Origin: Bacteroidota bacterium
GTDB lineage: Bacteria; Bacteroidota; Bacteroidia; Flavobacteriales; Flavobacteriaceae
Assembly: GCA_023457535.1 (NCBI GenBank)
Contig: JAEWLN010000154.1
Coordinates: 1 to 29,333, forward strand
Direction: 5' to 3'
DNA length: 29,333 nucleotides
Shown here: piece after piece, positions 1-7,277 of the stretch
Numbering within the stretch: the stretch's first letter is position 1
Layout: each line of letters opens with the position of its first letter
Made by a program: the position numbers and the translations under genes
The notes under the pieces: model-generated
What the model saw: the letters and a program-made list of their open reading frames with translations, nothing else
Told to the model about the DNA's origin: nothing
Database searches by the model: none

Positions 1-1
1 G

Positions 2-1375
2 ACCAATACGCAGCAAAAGAAAACACTCGATCCGCTCCAGCATTTAAGTGACAATACGTTCCCGTTGGTATTCAGGCTGCTCAACAATCCGCATTACCGC
101 AAAGTGTATCTGGCGCATTATTACACGATGTTGCAGGAAAATTTCAGCAACAATTCGTATTGGGCCAAAGCCCAGGCGATGCACGCGCTGATCGATGCGT
201 CGGTGATGTCCGACCCGAATCCGCTCAATACTTACGCCGCATTCCAGGCCAATCTGAACAACGACGTAACGACCAATAACGGTCTTGTCGCGCCCGGCAT
301 TTCGAACCTGGTCAACGGGCGCACCGCATTTTTGCAAAACTTGCCCGACTTTGCCGCGGCCAAACCTTTAATTGCCGATGTACAGGCCAGTCCGGTTATG
401 CCCACGGTGGGTTCGGTTGTACATTTTACGGCGCACATTACCAATACGAACGCGGGTGCGGTACGATTGGGTTTGCGCCACGACTTCAGAGACGTTTTTA
501 CCAAGATCCAGATGTTCGACGACGGCGCTCACCACGACGCGGCTGCAGGCGACAACATTTACGGCGCATCTGTTACGCTGACCAATGCGTACCTGCAGTA
601 TTATGTGTATGCCGAGAACGATGCGATAGGCGCATTTTCGCCGGCGCGTGCCGAATATGAGTTTCACACCCTTGATGCGACTTATCCCACATTGGCCCAG
701 GGCGATCTGGTCATCAACGAATTCATGGCACAAAATACCTCGACCGTTTCCGATCCTGCCGGCGAGTTTGAAGATTGGATCGAACTGTACAACAATACGG
801 CCAATACGATCAGTCTCGACAATCTGTACCTGACCGATAATACGGAAAACCTGCAAAAATGGGCATTCCCGGCCGGACTGACGATGGCCCCGCACAGCTA
901 CCTCATTGTTTGGGCAGATGAGGATTTGGACCAGCAGGGTCTGCACGCCGATTTTAAATTGTCTGCCAGCGGAGAAGTCTTGATTTTATCATACCCGAAC
1001 GGCGATGCGGTGGACGCGGTAACTTTTGGGACGCAAACGCCCAATGTGAGCATGGCGCGCGTCCCCAATGCCACAGGTGATTTTTTCAGCCAGCCGCCCA
1101 CGTTCAACGCCAATAATGAATCGCTTTCGGTTGAGGATTTTGGTTCACCGTCGATTGCAGTCTGGCCCAACCCGGTGTCAGAAAAACTCTACATTGCCGC
1201 ACCCGATACCCTACGGCGCATAATCGTCCACAACAGCGCCGGTCAACAGATATTGCAGCTTGAACCCACCACACGTGAAGTCGAAATCCCGGTGGCACAA
1301 TGGGCCGCAGGCATTTATCTGGTAACTGTGCAAGGGGATTGGTTTGTAGAAAGCGCCAAGGTAAGCAGGCAGTGA
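2..1375 (+). CDS. CotH-type secreted protein with lamin-tail domain and T9SS sorting signal (5' truncated)
   Basis: The reading frame is open from base 2, so the true start lies upstream of the window and 457 C-terminal residues are visible. The first ~60 residues (NNPHYRKVYLAHYYTML) resemble the end of a CotH spore-coat-kinase-like domain. A lamin-tail domain (LTD) follows at about residues 234-370 of the visible part, starting GDLVINEFMAQN and containing EDWIELYNN. The last ~74 residues form a type-A T9SS C-terminal domain (VWPNPVSEKLYI, then AAGIYLVTV). The protein is therefore expected to cross the outer membrane by type IX secretion and be released or anchored at the surface. The CotH catalytic part is outside the window, so kinase activity cannot be judged. 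The family assignment is firm for LTD and the sorting domain and less so for CotH. It converges with the response regulator at 1815-2462. Confidence 0.85.
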   Translation, partial: TNTQQKKTLDPLQHLSDNTFPLVFRLLNNPHYRKVYLAHYYTMLQENFSNNSYWAKAQAMHALIDASVMSDPNPLNTYAAFQANLNNDVTTNNGLVAPGISNLVNGRTAFLQNLPDFAAAKPLIADVQASPVMPTVGSVVHFTAHITNTNAGAVRLGLRHDFRDVFTKIQMFDDGAHHDAAAGDNIYGASVTLTNAYLQYYVYAENDAIGAFSPARAEYEFHTLDATYPTLAQGDLVINEFMAQNTSTVSDPAGEFEDWIELYNNTANTISLDNLYLTDNTENLQKWAFPAGLTMAPHSYLIVWADEDLDQQGLHADFKLSASGEVLILSYPNGDAVDAVTFGTQTPNVSMARVPNATGDFFSQPPTFNANNESLSVEDFGSPSIAVWPNPVSEKLYIAAPDTLRRIIVHNSAGQQILQLEPTTREVEIPVAQWAAGIYLVTVQGDWFVESAKVSRQ

Positions 1376-1814
1376 CAGTAATGGGAAATGAGGCTGTTAG
1401 GGACAGCCTCATTAATGCCAGTGGCAGGTCTCTTCAAAAAATTCCGGAACACCTTCGCCAGAACAGCGTCCCGTATTTTTATCGGCGGTTGTCTGGTTTG
1501 GATTGTCGATACCACAACGACAATCGGGATGCCCGACAACGGTTTATAAACCGCACCAACAAATTTCCTCATACTGTATGTCCGGGTGATGAGAATTGTC
1601 CCGAACACACTAAAATATTGAACATGATGTATTTGGGTTGGCCCCAAATGAAAACCGATATAAAAATAGCGAGATTGGCTACAAAATCGATCAACATCGG
1701 CAAACCTTTAAGAAAGGATGTCGTTGCACGGTAAATAATGTTAAAATTAATTTAAAATGCCGATTGATGCGGTTGGGGAAAGTCGAATGCCACGGTGGAA
1801 AGATGGTGCCGATA
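1376..1814. other. Convergent intergenic region, 439 nt, no convincing gene
   Basis: Besides the hairpin at 1390-1410 this gap holds a second hairpin (GATTGTCG 1501-1508 with CGACAATC 1518-1525, 9-nt loop) and a perfect 12-bp palindrome GGTTTATAAACC at 1541-1552. Open frames of 110-144 codons cross the gap on both strands, but they overlap the end of the upstream gene and match no family I know. The right half (1600-1810) is AT-rich without structure that I can see. Confidence 0.5.
1390..1410. terminator. Hairpin, probable terminator downstream of the CotH/LTD gene
   Basis: A perfect 8-bp stem GAGGCTGT/ACAGCCTC closes a 5-nt loop, 15 nt after the stop codon at 1375. No long T-run follows on the plus strand; on the minus strand a short ATTT follows. 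It is a likely but not textbook intrinsic terminator. Confidence 0.55.
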
Positions 1815-2462
1815 TCAGATAAATCCCTGGCGAATCGCCTCTTTTACCAGGCTGTTGTCATCCAGGACTTCAAAGGCTTTTTTCATGCGCGTGATGCGTT
1901 TTTGGATGGCGCTCGTGGTCAGGTAAATGGTGTCCTCAAGGTCTTTGATTTTAAATCCTTTGGAGAGGTAGAATAAAATTTGCCGGTTGTAGTCTTCGAC
2001 CATGAGCTCTTTTTTCCATATTTCGTTGATGCAGGCGCGAACAATCGGGCTCTGGTAAGTGCCGTCGGCCAAAATGGTTTGAACGGCCATGCGCAGTTTG
2101 TCAGGCGTGACATCGTTTTTGATGATCAAGCCGTCAGGGTGTACTTTTTTGACCAGGTCATATACAATGATCACCTCTGTATGGGCGGTAATCATGATGA
2201 CCTTGCAACCCGGATGCTGCGCACGAATCAGTGCCGCTACGTCCACGCCGGACAAAATCGCCTTTTCTGCAAATGGCGGCATACTGTTATCGATGATTGC
2301 GATATCGAATTCATCGCGGGTTGCGATCAAAGCATCGTAGGCTTGCCTGCAATCGTAGGCTTTTAAAAAAACCGGTGTGCGGTCGAAAAAGGTTGCCGCA
2401 CGCAGCGCGTCGCAATATCCCTCGAGCGTCATCGGATGGTCATCGGCCAAAAATATTTTCAT
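1815..2462 (-). CDS. NarL/LuxR-type response regulator
   Basis: This 215-aa protein has an N-terminal receiver domain (residues 1-125) with the acidic pair D7-D8, phospho-acceptor D58 (IIDNSMP), switch T92 and conserved K115. The C-terminal helix-turn-helix (about 155-215) is LuxR/GerE-like (SKGFKIKDLEDTIYLTTSAIQKRI), though divergent. The receiver looks fully functional. NarL-type regulators normally pair with HisKA_3 histidine kinases; the kinase at 3739-5748 is of that class and is the obvious partner candidate, which is inference. The gene is divergent from the LytTR regulator at 2562, with 99 nt between the start codons, so both could be controlled from one intergenic region. The ATG at 2462 gives a canonical N-terminus (MKIFLADDHP). 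Confidence 0.9.
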   Translation of the reverse strand: MKIFLADDHPMTLEGYCDALRAATFFDRTPVFLKAYDCRQAYDALIATRDEFDIAIIDNSMPPFAEKAILSGVDVAALIRAQHPGCKVIMITAHTEVIIVYDLVKKVHPDGLIIKNDVTPDKLRMAVQTILADGTYQSPIVRACINEIWKKELMVEDYNRQILFYLSKGFKIKDLEDTIYLTTSAIQKRITRMKKAFEVLDDNSLVKEAIRQGFI

Positions 2463-2540
2463 ATCTGCGATTAAAAAACTTTAACAAAATGTGTCGTTTT
2501 GCAGCACCAAATAAATGTAGCACTTGTTTAGCTTGCACTT

Positions 2541-2548
2541 TATTTTTG
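2541..2548 (+). promoter_or_regulatory. Bacteroidetes -7 promoter box (TATTTTTG) for the LytTR regulator
   Basis: It is an exact TAnnTTTG match 13 nt before the ATG at 2562. A TTG at 2524-2526 is the nearest -33-like element but the spacing is short (14 nt). The predicted leader is only about 8-11 nt. Confidence 0.5.
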
Positions 2549-2561
2549 CCTAAAACAAACC

Positions 2562-3275
2562 ATGCGCTTCTCCTTTCTGATCATCGACAACAATCAGGCT
2601 TCGACAGACGAGACGCTCAGGCTTTTTGAAAATTTCCCCAATTATTTTTGCGCCGGCATCTTAAAAAACGATGAAACCGCTATGGACCAGATCTTCAAGA
2701 TCAAACCGCAATTGGTCGTCATGTCGGTCCCGTTTGAAACCAAAGATAATATTTTATCTTTTGCGGTGCTATCTGAAATGCATCAATATATGGACAGCAT
2801 GCCGTATTTCATCGCGCTGTCCCAAACACAGGATTTTGCATTCGATGCGATACAGGCCGGTTTTTCAGATTATTTGCTCAAACCGATGCAACTGCACCAC
2901 CTTGGAAAAAGTTTGTTCAAGTTTGAAAAACGGTGCGCCGTTCCCGCAACGGCTACCATTTGCATCAAGTCCTACAGCGATTATCAGTTTGTGGCTTTGC
3001 AGGACATTATTTATCTCAAAGCCGATAACAACACCACCGATATCCAACTGATCAACGGCAAAACGGTCAATGCCTACAAGACGCTGAAGCATTTTGAGAA
3101 TACGCTTCCGTTTTACTTTTTGCGCATCCATAAAAGTTACATTGTCAACATCAATCACGTTTCGCGAATTCACTTTGCCAAATCTAAATGTTACCTTAAT
3201 TACAACGAAGTGCTGCCATTTTCAATCAGTTACCGCGAAAACATCGATGCAATTGTAAGAAATATCAACTTTTGA
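2562..3275 (+). CDS. LytTR-family regulator with degenerate (pseudo-)receiver domain
   Basis: This 237-aa protein has a receiver-like N-terminus (1-120) and a LytTR DNA-binding domain (about 133-237: IKSYSDYQFVALQDIIYLKAD, FLRIHKSYIVNINHVSRI). Acidic D9 and the conserved Lys (K107, in LLKPM) are present. The position of the phospho-acceptor Asp is Ser55 (in LVVMSVPF), so normal phosphotransfer cannot occur. It is probably phosphorylation-independent, controlled by expression, dimerisation or a ligand. It is divergent from the NarL regulator at 1815-2462 and lies upstream of the small peptide gene at 3538 and the kinase at 3739. LytTR proteins bind direct repeats upstream of target promoters; no such repeats were identified here. 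The family call is secure and the regulatory target is unknown. Confidence 0.9.
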   Translation: MRFSFLIIDNNQASTDETLRLFENFPNYFCAGILKNDETAMDQIFKIKPQLVVMSVPFETKDNILSFAVLSEMHQYMDSMPYFIALSQTQDFAFDAIQAGFSDYLLKPMQLHHLGKSLFKFEKRCAVPATATICIKSYSDYQFVALQDIIYLKADNNTTDIQLINGKTVNAYKTLKHFENTLPFYFLRIHKSYIVNINHVSRIHFAKSKCYLNYNEVLPFSISYRENIDAIVRNINF

Positions 3276-3537
3276 CGATTCGCATTTCCTTTTCAAACCA
3301 CTCATTTCGCCCTTTTGATTGCGGGACATCCTCTCGCGATGTCCACGCTCACAACATCTAACTGCTATTTTTAGGCTTGCAGTTTTTTTCGCCTTTACTT
3401 TGTCCTGTGGTCAAACGATCACACGAAGCTTCACAAAAAGAGAACGGGGAAATCGTTCTCGACCGCGGATTCCCACGCAACACCGGTGACCCATAGTCGC
3501 CAAAAGTCCTAATGCTAATTTTTTATTTAAAACATTT
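3276..3537. other. Structured intergenic region between the LytTR regulator and the small peptide gene
   Basis: This stretch holds three separate hairpins: GGACATC/GATGTCC (3324-3344, 7-nt loop, extendable through flanking GCG/CGC), the terminator at 3360-3389, and GAGAACG/CGTTCTC (3440-3460, 7-nt loop). A weak -7-like box TTACTTTG lies at 3395-3402 and TAATTTTT at 3516-3523; either could drive the peptide gene. If the first is used, the peptide mRNA would have a leader of about 130 nt containing the 3440-3460 hairpin. Confidence 0.5.
3360..3389 (+). terminator. Intrinsic terminator after the LytTR regulator
   Basis: A stem AACTGC/GCAGTT (3360-3365 with 3379-3384) with a 13-nt loop runs into seven T residues (3383-3389). 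It lies about 85 nt downstream of the regulator stop codon. Confidence 0.6.
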
Positions 3538-3672
3538 ATGAAAACGCTATTAATCGCTATTTGCTTTGCATTGGCTACCCCAGCCTTCGCCGCTACGAAT
3601 CACGTCACAAAACAACCTTTGGAAATTGGTGACAATCCACCGCCAAAACCACCAACAGATCCAAGACCATAA
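3538..3672 (+). CDS. Small secreted proline-rich peptide (44 aa), function unknown
   Basis: ATG at 3538 opens a 44-codon frame ending TAA at 3670-3672. The first ~18 residues (MKTLLIAICFALATPAFA) form a textbook Sec signal peptide with an A-x-A cleavage site. The predicted mature part is 26 residues (from ATNHVTK) and ends in a Pro-rich tail (NPPPKPPTDPRP) without Cys. A strong terminator starts 10 nt after the stop, and the lipoprotein kinase gene follows immediately, so this is a discrete transcription unit between two regulators. I recognise no family. It might be a secreted signal or a small periplasmic partner of the kinase; that is speculation. The signal peptide, stop and terminator together make a real gene likely. 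Confidence 0.65.
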   Translation: MKTLLIAICFALATPAFAATNHVTKQPLEIGDNPPPKPPTDPRP

Positions 3673-3681
3673 TTTCGCAGT

Positions 3682-3712
3682 AAAAAAAGGAGGCATGTGA
3701 CCTCCTTTTTTT
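3682..3712. terminator. Strong, symmetrical intrinsic terminator
   Basis: AAAAAAAGGAGG (3682-3693) pairs perfectly with CCTCCTTTTTTT (3701-3712) across a 7-nt loop. The A-tract and T-tract flank the GC core symmetrically, so it could work in both directions. It lies directly after the small peptide gene and isolates it from the kinase gene. Confidence 0.85.
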
Positions 3713-3725
3713 ATGCCATAAAGTG

Positions 3726-3733
3726 TACATTTG
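3726..3733 (+). promoter_or_regulatory. -7 box (TACATTTG) immediately before the lipoprotein kinase start
   Basis: This exact TAnnTTTG match ends 5 nt before the ATG at 3739. If used, transcription would begin at or within about 3 nt of the start codon, giving an essentially leaderless mRNA. No good -33 TTTG is visible because the terminator T-tract occupies that position. Confidence 0.45.
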
Positions 3734-3738
3734 GCTCG

Positions 3739-5748
3739 ATGTATCGGTATAATCTGAGCCAACAAATTTTATGGTGGTGCGCCATCCTGTCATTGTGTTT
3801 ACTGTCCTGTACTGATAGGAGCGTTCCCGCAGAGGTCGACAGCAACGTACGACAACTTTTTGTACGCGCTGAATCGACAGACAACTTACATCTGCGCGAA
3901 AAAGTCTATGATTCAGCTTATGTATTGCTTCGAAAATCTGACCGTACTGATCTGCTGTTTGAATTGGCGACGCGTTACGAGCAAGTCGGCGCTCCGGAGA
4001 AGTACCTCAGTACGTGTCATTTCATTCTCAAAAGCGCCCGATGGCAAAATGATACCACATCGGTCGCGCGTTCGTCGTTCTGGCTTGGCTTCTATCACGA
4101 AACCCACATGAATCCCGATTCGGCATTCTTTTATTACCGTATGTCTGAAAAGATGTACCGGGCCTCAGGCGATGTGGTCAATTACGGCCGGTCGGTCCTC
4201 AAACAATCGGCGGTTCTATACGATTCGGGCAATTTCCCAGAGGGCATCAACCAGGGCATCCGTGCGCTGCAGATACTCAATAAAACCGAGGAGCATTATT
4301 TGATCTTTGACAGCTACCTCAAAGTCGCGCTGAGTCTGAAGGAAGTCAAGGATTATCCCAAGGCGATCGATTATTTCAACCGGGCATTTTCCGAGCTCAA
4401 TAAAATGAAACCCGACGAGTTGCCCGAAGAGAACCGCCGCTATTTAACGGCCATGCATTACAATAATCTCGGAACAGTTTACGAGCGCCTCGATCAGAAT
4501 GACCGCGCCATCTTATTTTACGATCGGGGGCTGCAAACTTCCAATCTGATAAAAGATTGGCCCGAACTATACGCCGCACTGCTGGCCAACAAAGCCTATG
4601 CACGCATGAAAACCGGCAAGCTCGACGGCGTCAGGCAACAACTGCTGCGTGCACTGACCATTCGCGACAGCATTCGCACCGTACCCGGCATGATCGCCTC
4701 GCAGATCAAACTGGGCGAATACCTGCTCAAAACCAACGACACCGCGCAGGCATTGGACTATTTCAAGAAAGGTTATGCCCTTTCGCGCCAGATCAACGCC
4801 AGTGCGGAAATGCTCCAAACGCTCAAGCTGCTTACTGAAAACGACCGCAGGAACAAGGGGTTTTACTCCGACATTTATTTTAAGGTCAACGATAGTGTAC
4901 AAGCCGTAGAGCGTGCCACGCAAAATAAGTTCGCGCGCATCGCTTACGAAACGGATCAGATCGAAAAGCAAAACCAATCCCTTTCGCGCCGCAATAAAAT
5001 CATCGCCGCCGTATCGATGTTTGCGGTCTTGCTGGCCGTGGCCGGACTCGTCATCTTGCGGTTGAACGCCAGGAACAAGGCCCTTGTGTACGCCCAGCAA
5101 CAGCAACAGGCCAACGAACAGATCTATCAATTGATCTTAAAACAACAATCCCAGACAGAGGCCGCGCGCAACGAAGAGCGCAACCGCATCGCGATGGAAT
5201 TGCACGACGGCATCGTCAACAGCATTTTTACCACGCGGTTCAACCTGATGCAACTCGATGTAGCGGCATCGGACAAAAAACAGCAATTGATCGCAGAACT
5301 TGAAAAGACCGAGCAGGAAGTGCGCAAAGTTTCGCATGAATTGCAAAATGCGCTGTTCGTCGAAGATAAAAACATGGCCGAAATCCTGTCCCGGCTCGTC
5401 GCATCGCAGCAAAACGACACGCAAACGGAATTCGATCTTTCTGTCGATAAATACATTGATTGGAGTACGGTATCGGACACGGCAAAAATCCACGTATACC
5501 GCATTGTACAGGAGGCGATCCAAAATGTGCATAAATATGCGCGCGCCGGGCGGTGCCTGATCATGGTGTTCAAAACCGGCGACAAGATCACGCTGCGCAT
5601 CTGGGACAACGGCGTGGGATTCAACACGGAAAAAGCACGGCAAGGCATCGGGTTGCGCAACATTACCACGCGCGCCAAAGCGTTGGGCGGGACGCTTAAA
5701 ATCACGTCCTCGCCGGGCAACGGTACGACGATCGCGGTCGTTTTTTAG
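3739..5748 (+). CDS. TPR-containing lipoprotein sensor histidine kinase (HisKA_3 / NarX-DesK type)
   Basis: From ATG 3739 the product is 669 aa. It begins with a lipoprotein signal (LSLCLLSC lipobox, Cys about 23). A periplasmic TPR-like helical region (about 40-370) follows, then one transmembrane segment (about 420-441), a Gln-rich coiled coil, a HisKA_3 dimerisation domain with phospho-acceptor H489 (ELHDGIVN), and a HATPase domain: N box about 589-600 (IVQEAIQNVHKY), G1 about 621-629 (WDNGVGF), G2 GIGLRNITTRAKALGG. An upstream in-frame GTG at 3697 lies inside the terminator and would spoil the signal sequence, so 3739 is preferred. The class usually phosphorylates NarL-type regulators; 1815-2462 is the nearest candidate. 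The signal sensed is unknown. Confidence 0.9.
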   Translation: MYRYNLSQQILWWCAILSLCLLSCTDRSVPAEVDSNVRQLFVRAESTDNLHLREKVYDSAYVLLRKSDRTDLLFELATRYEQVGAPEKYLSTCHFILKSARWQNDTTSVARSSFWLGFYHETHMNPDSAFFYYRMSEKMYRASGDVVNYGRSVLKQSAVLYDSGNFPEGINQGIRALQILNKTEEHYLIFDSYLKVALSLKEVKDYPKAIDYFNRAFSELNKMKPDELPEENRRYLTAMHYNNLGTVYERLDQNDRAILFYDRGLQTSNLIKDWPELYAALLANKAYARMKTGKLDGVRQQLLRALTIRDSIRTVPGMIASQIKLGEYLLKTNDTAQALDYFKKGYALSRQINASAEMLQTLKLLTENDRRNKGFYSDIYFKVNDSVQAVERATQNKFARIAYETDQIEKQNQSLSRRNKIIAAVSMFAVLLAVAGLVILRLNARNKALVYAQQQQQANEQIYQLILKQQSQTEAARNEERNRIAMELHDGIVNSIFTTRFNLMQLDVAASDKKQQLIAELEKTEQEVRKVSHELQNALFVEDKNMAEILSRLVASQQNDTQTEFDLSVDKYIDWSTVSDTAKIHVYRIVQEAIQNVHKYARAGRCLIMVFKTGDKITLRIWDNGVGFNTEKARQGIGLRNITTRAKALGGTLKITSSPGNGTTIAVVF

Positions 5749-5765
5749 GCGATCGGTGCGGGAAT

Positions 5766-5798
5766 TTTGCGCCGCGTACCGGAACTTTTGTAACTTTA
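5766..5798 (+). promoter_or_regulatory. Probable promoter of the PorT-family gene
   Basis: TTTG at 5766-5769 and TAACTTTA at 5791-5798 (one mismatch to TAnnTTTG) are spaced by 21 nt, and the ATG is 18 nt further on. Confidence 0.4.
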
Positions 5799-5816
5799 AG
5801 CCGCAAAACCCATTTT

Positions 5817-6533
5817 ATGCGCTTGTTGTCAGTTGTATTGTTGTGCCTTGTAAGGTTGGCCGCCATGGCGCAGGAAGAGCCCGAGGCTGGGCCAAAATCG
5901 TTGCCGCCGCCAATGATCAACGTCGATTCCTTGTACCGCGAGGACCAATTCTACGCCGGATTTACGTACAACCGATTGCTCAACCGACCGCCCGGCATTT
6001 CCCAAAACAAATTTTCGTCGGGGTTTACCGCCGGATTTTTGCGCGATATGCCATTCAACAAGACGCGTACGTGGGCTTTTGCGACCGGCATCGGCGTATC
6101 GTACAACAAATATTTCCAAAACATGGTCATTTCCAAAGTGGACGAAATCGCGCAGTACGACCTTGTCGCGCCCGGTGTGCAATACCAGAAAAACAAATTC
6201 GAGCAAGTGCTGATCGACTTGCCGCTTGAGTTGCGCTGGCGGACATCAACACCGCACAGCCACAAATTCTGGCGCATTTACAGTGGCGTGCGCGTGAGTT
6301 ATGCGGCTTTTTCCCGATCGAAGTACGTGGACGACAATTACAACATCAAAGTCGCGGACAACAAAGATTTCAACCGATTGCAGGTGGGCGCTTACCTGGT
6401 GTGGGGCTACAATACATGGAATTTTTACGGATATTACGGAATTACGCCGTTCTTTAACTCATCTGCCAGATTGGGCGATAGCCCGGTGGAACTCAATCCG
6501 CTGCACCTGGGCGTGATGTTCTACATTTTATAG
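5817..6533 (+). CDS. PorT-family outer-membrane beta-barrel protein
   Basis: This 238-aa protein has a signal peptide (first ~19 residues, ending AAMAQ), then a short linker and an amphipathic beta-rich body ending in an aromatic/hydrophobic C-terminus (GVMFYIL), as expected for an outer-membrane barrel. Segments such as EDQFYAGFTYNRLLNRPPGISQ, LELRWRTSTP and KFWRIYSGVR match the flavobacterial PorT-family proteins I know. Members of this family include a component needed for type IX secretion, but this subgroup is not proven to be that component, so no gene symbol is assigned. Two T9SS cargo genes lie nearby (2-1375 and 7278-9359). Its stop codon overlaps that of the convergent gene at 6528 by 6 nt. 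Confidence 0.8.
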   Translation: MRLLSVVLLCLVRLAAMAQEEPEAGPKSLPPPMINVDSLYREDQFYAGFTYNRLLNRPPGISQNKFSSGFTAGFLRDMPFNKTRTWAFATGIGVSYNKYFQNMVISKVDEIAQYDLVAPGVQYQKNKFEQVLIDLPLELRWRTSTPHSHKFWRIYSGVRVSYAAFSRSKYVDDNYNIKVADNKDFNRLQVGAYLVWGYNTWNFYGYYGITPFFNSSARLGDSPVELNPLHLGVMFYIL

Positions 6534-7133
6534 CCAAAAATACCAAAGCCCGATTTGGGGTAAAAGTCCGCACAATCCGCCAAGGACGAGTTCGCGGGCG
6601 GTGTGCGCACCCATTTCAAGCCGCGAGGCAGCCACTATGCCGTTTGTAAGGGCACAAAGCGCAATGAGATAAAGCGCCTGGATTTGGCTGTGCATGCTGA
6701 GCCCGACGGCCAGTGCAAAAAGTGCCGCAACACCCAACTGGTGAAGGCTGATCTTGATTTTTAGAAACGCAAAGGCCAGTGCGAGTCCGCTGCTGATAAG
6801 TCCGCCGAGAAAAAAATAGTACAATTCAGGGATCAGGTCTATCGTAATGCTGTTGACGATTAATAACGCCGTCAGTACAATTTGTATGGCAAGCGGCATT
6901 TTGCGCTGGGTCACATCGCTGAGCATGACAGAATCCGCTTTGCCCATCGTGCGCAACAGGTAAAAAAAGCACATCGGGATAAAAACCATGATGATCGATA
7001 CCTGAATCAGGACAAGAAAAATCTGCTCGGTGACCCAATAATTTTCGCCCAATCTGAAATACAGCAAGGTGCCGATCACCGGAATAAAGATCGGATGAAA
7101 CACGTAAGAAAAAAACGGCAACAGGTTTTTCAC
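6528..7133 (-). CDS. PAP2-like integral membrane protein with degenerate catalytic motifs
   Basis: This 201-aa polytopic protein has about six hydrophobic segments. The C-terminal SR-x5-H-x3-E (S170, R171, H177, E181) matches the PAP2 phosphatase motif SR-x5-H-x3-D except for Glu instead of Asp. S129-L-H131 sits where PSGH is expected, and QRKMP (76-80) where K-x6-RP is expected. This suggests a PAP2-related lipid phosphatase fold with diverged or lost activity. The GTG at 7133 is chosen because it gives the start MKNLLPFFSYVFHP and because a promoter box (7148-7155) lies just upstream. An ATG at 7223 would add 30 basic, non-membrane residues across that box. It converges with the PorT-family gene, with overlapping stops. 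Confidence 0.7.
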   Translation of the reverse strand: MKNLLPFFSYVFHPIFIPVIGTLLYFRLGENYWVTEQIFLVLIQVSIIMVFIPMCFFYLLRTMGKADSVMLSDVTQRKMPLAIQIVLTALLIVNSITIDLIPELYYFFLGGLISSGLALAFAFLKIKISLHQLGVAALFALAVGLSMHSQIQALYLIALCALTNGIVAASRLEMGAHTARELVLGGLCGLLPQIGLWYFWL

Positions 7134-7147
7134 GCCAATTGTTTTGG

Positions 7148-7155
7148 CAAAACTA
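7148..7155 (-). promoter_or_regulatory. -7 box (TAGTTTTG) for the PAP2-like gene
   Basis: On the minus strand it reads TAGTTTTG, an exact TAnnTTTG match, 14 nt before the GTG at 7133. Its position argues against the longer ORF starting at 7223. Confidence 0.45.
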
Positions 7156-7251
7156 GTCAAAATAAACCTATTAAAGGATGCCGTTGGGCGGCGTTTTCGT
7201 GACGTTGGTCTATTTCCTCCCATGTTCGCAACCGATTCAAACTGTAAGGTT

Positions 7252-7259
7252 TACATTTG
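7252..7259 (+). promoter_or_regulatory. -7 box (TACATTTG) for the large surface protein gene
   Basis: This exact TAnnTTTG match lies 18 nt upstream of the ATG at 7278. A TTCG at 7225-7228 is a poor -33 candidate (23-nt spacing). Confidence 0.5.
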
Positions 7260-7277
7260 CGCAAATCATTTCCCCAA

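Noticed and set aside
1300..1734. 144-codon frame overlapping the end of the CotH/LTD gene
   Set aside because: Its first 76 bases overlap the real gene out of frame and it reads through two hairpins; there is no domain or signal peptide.
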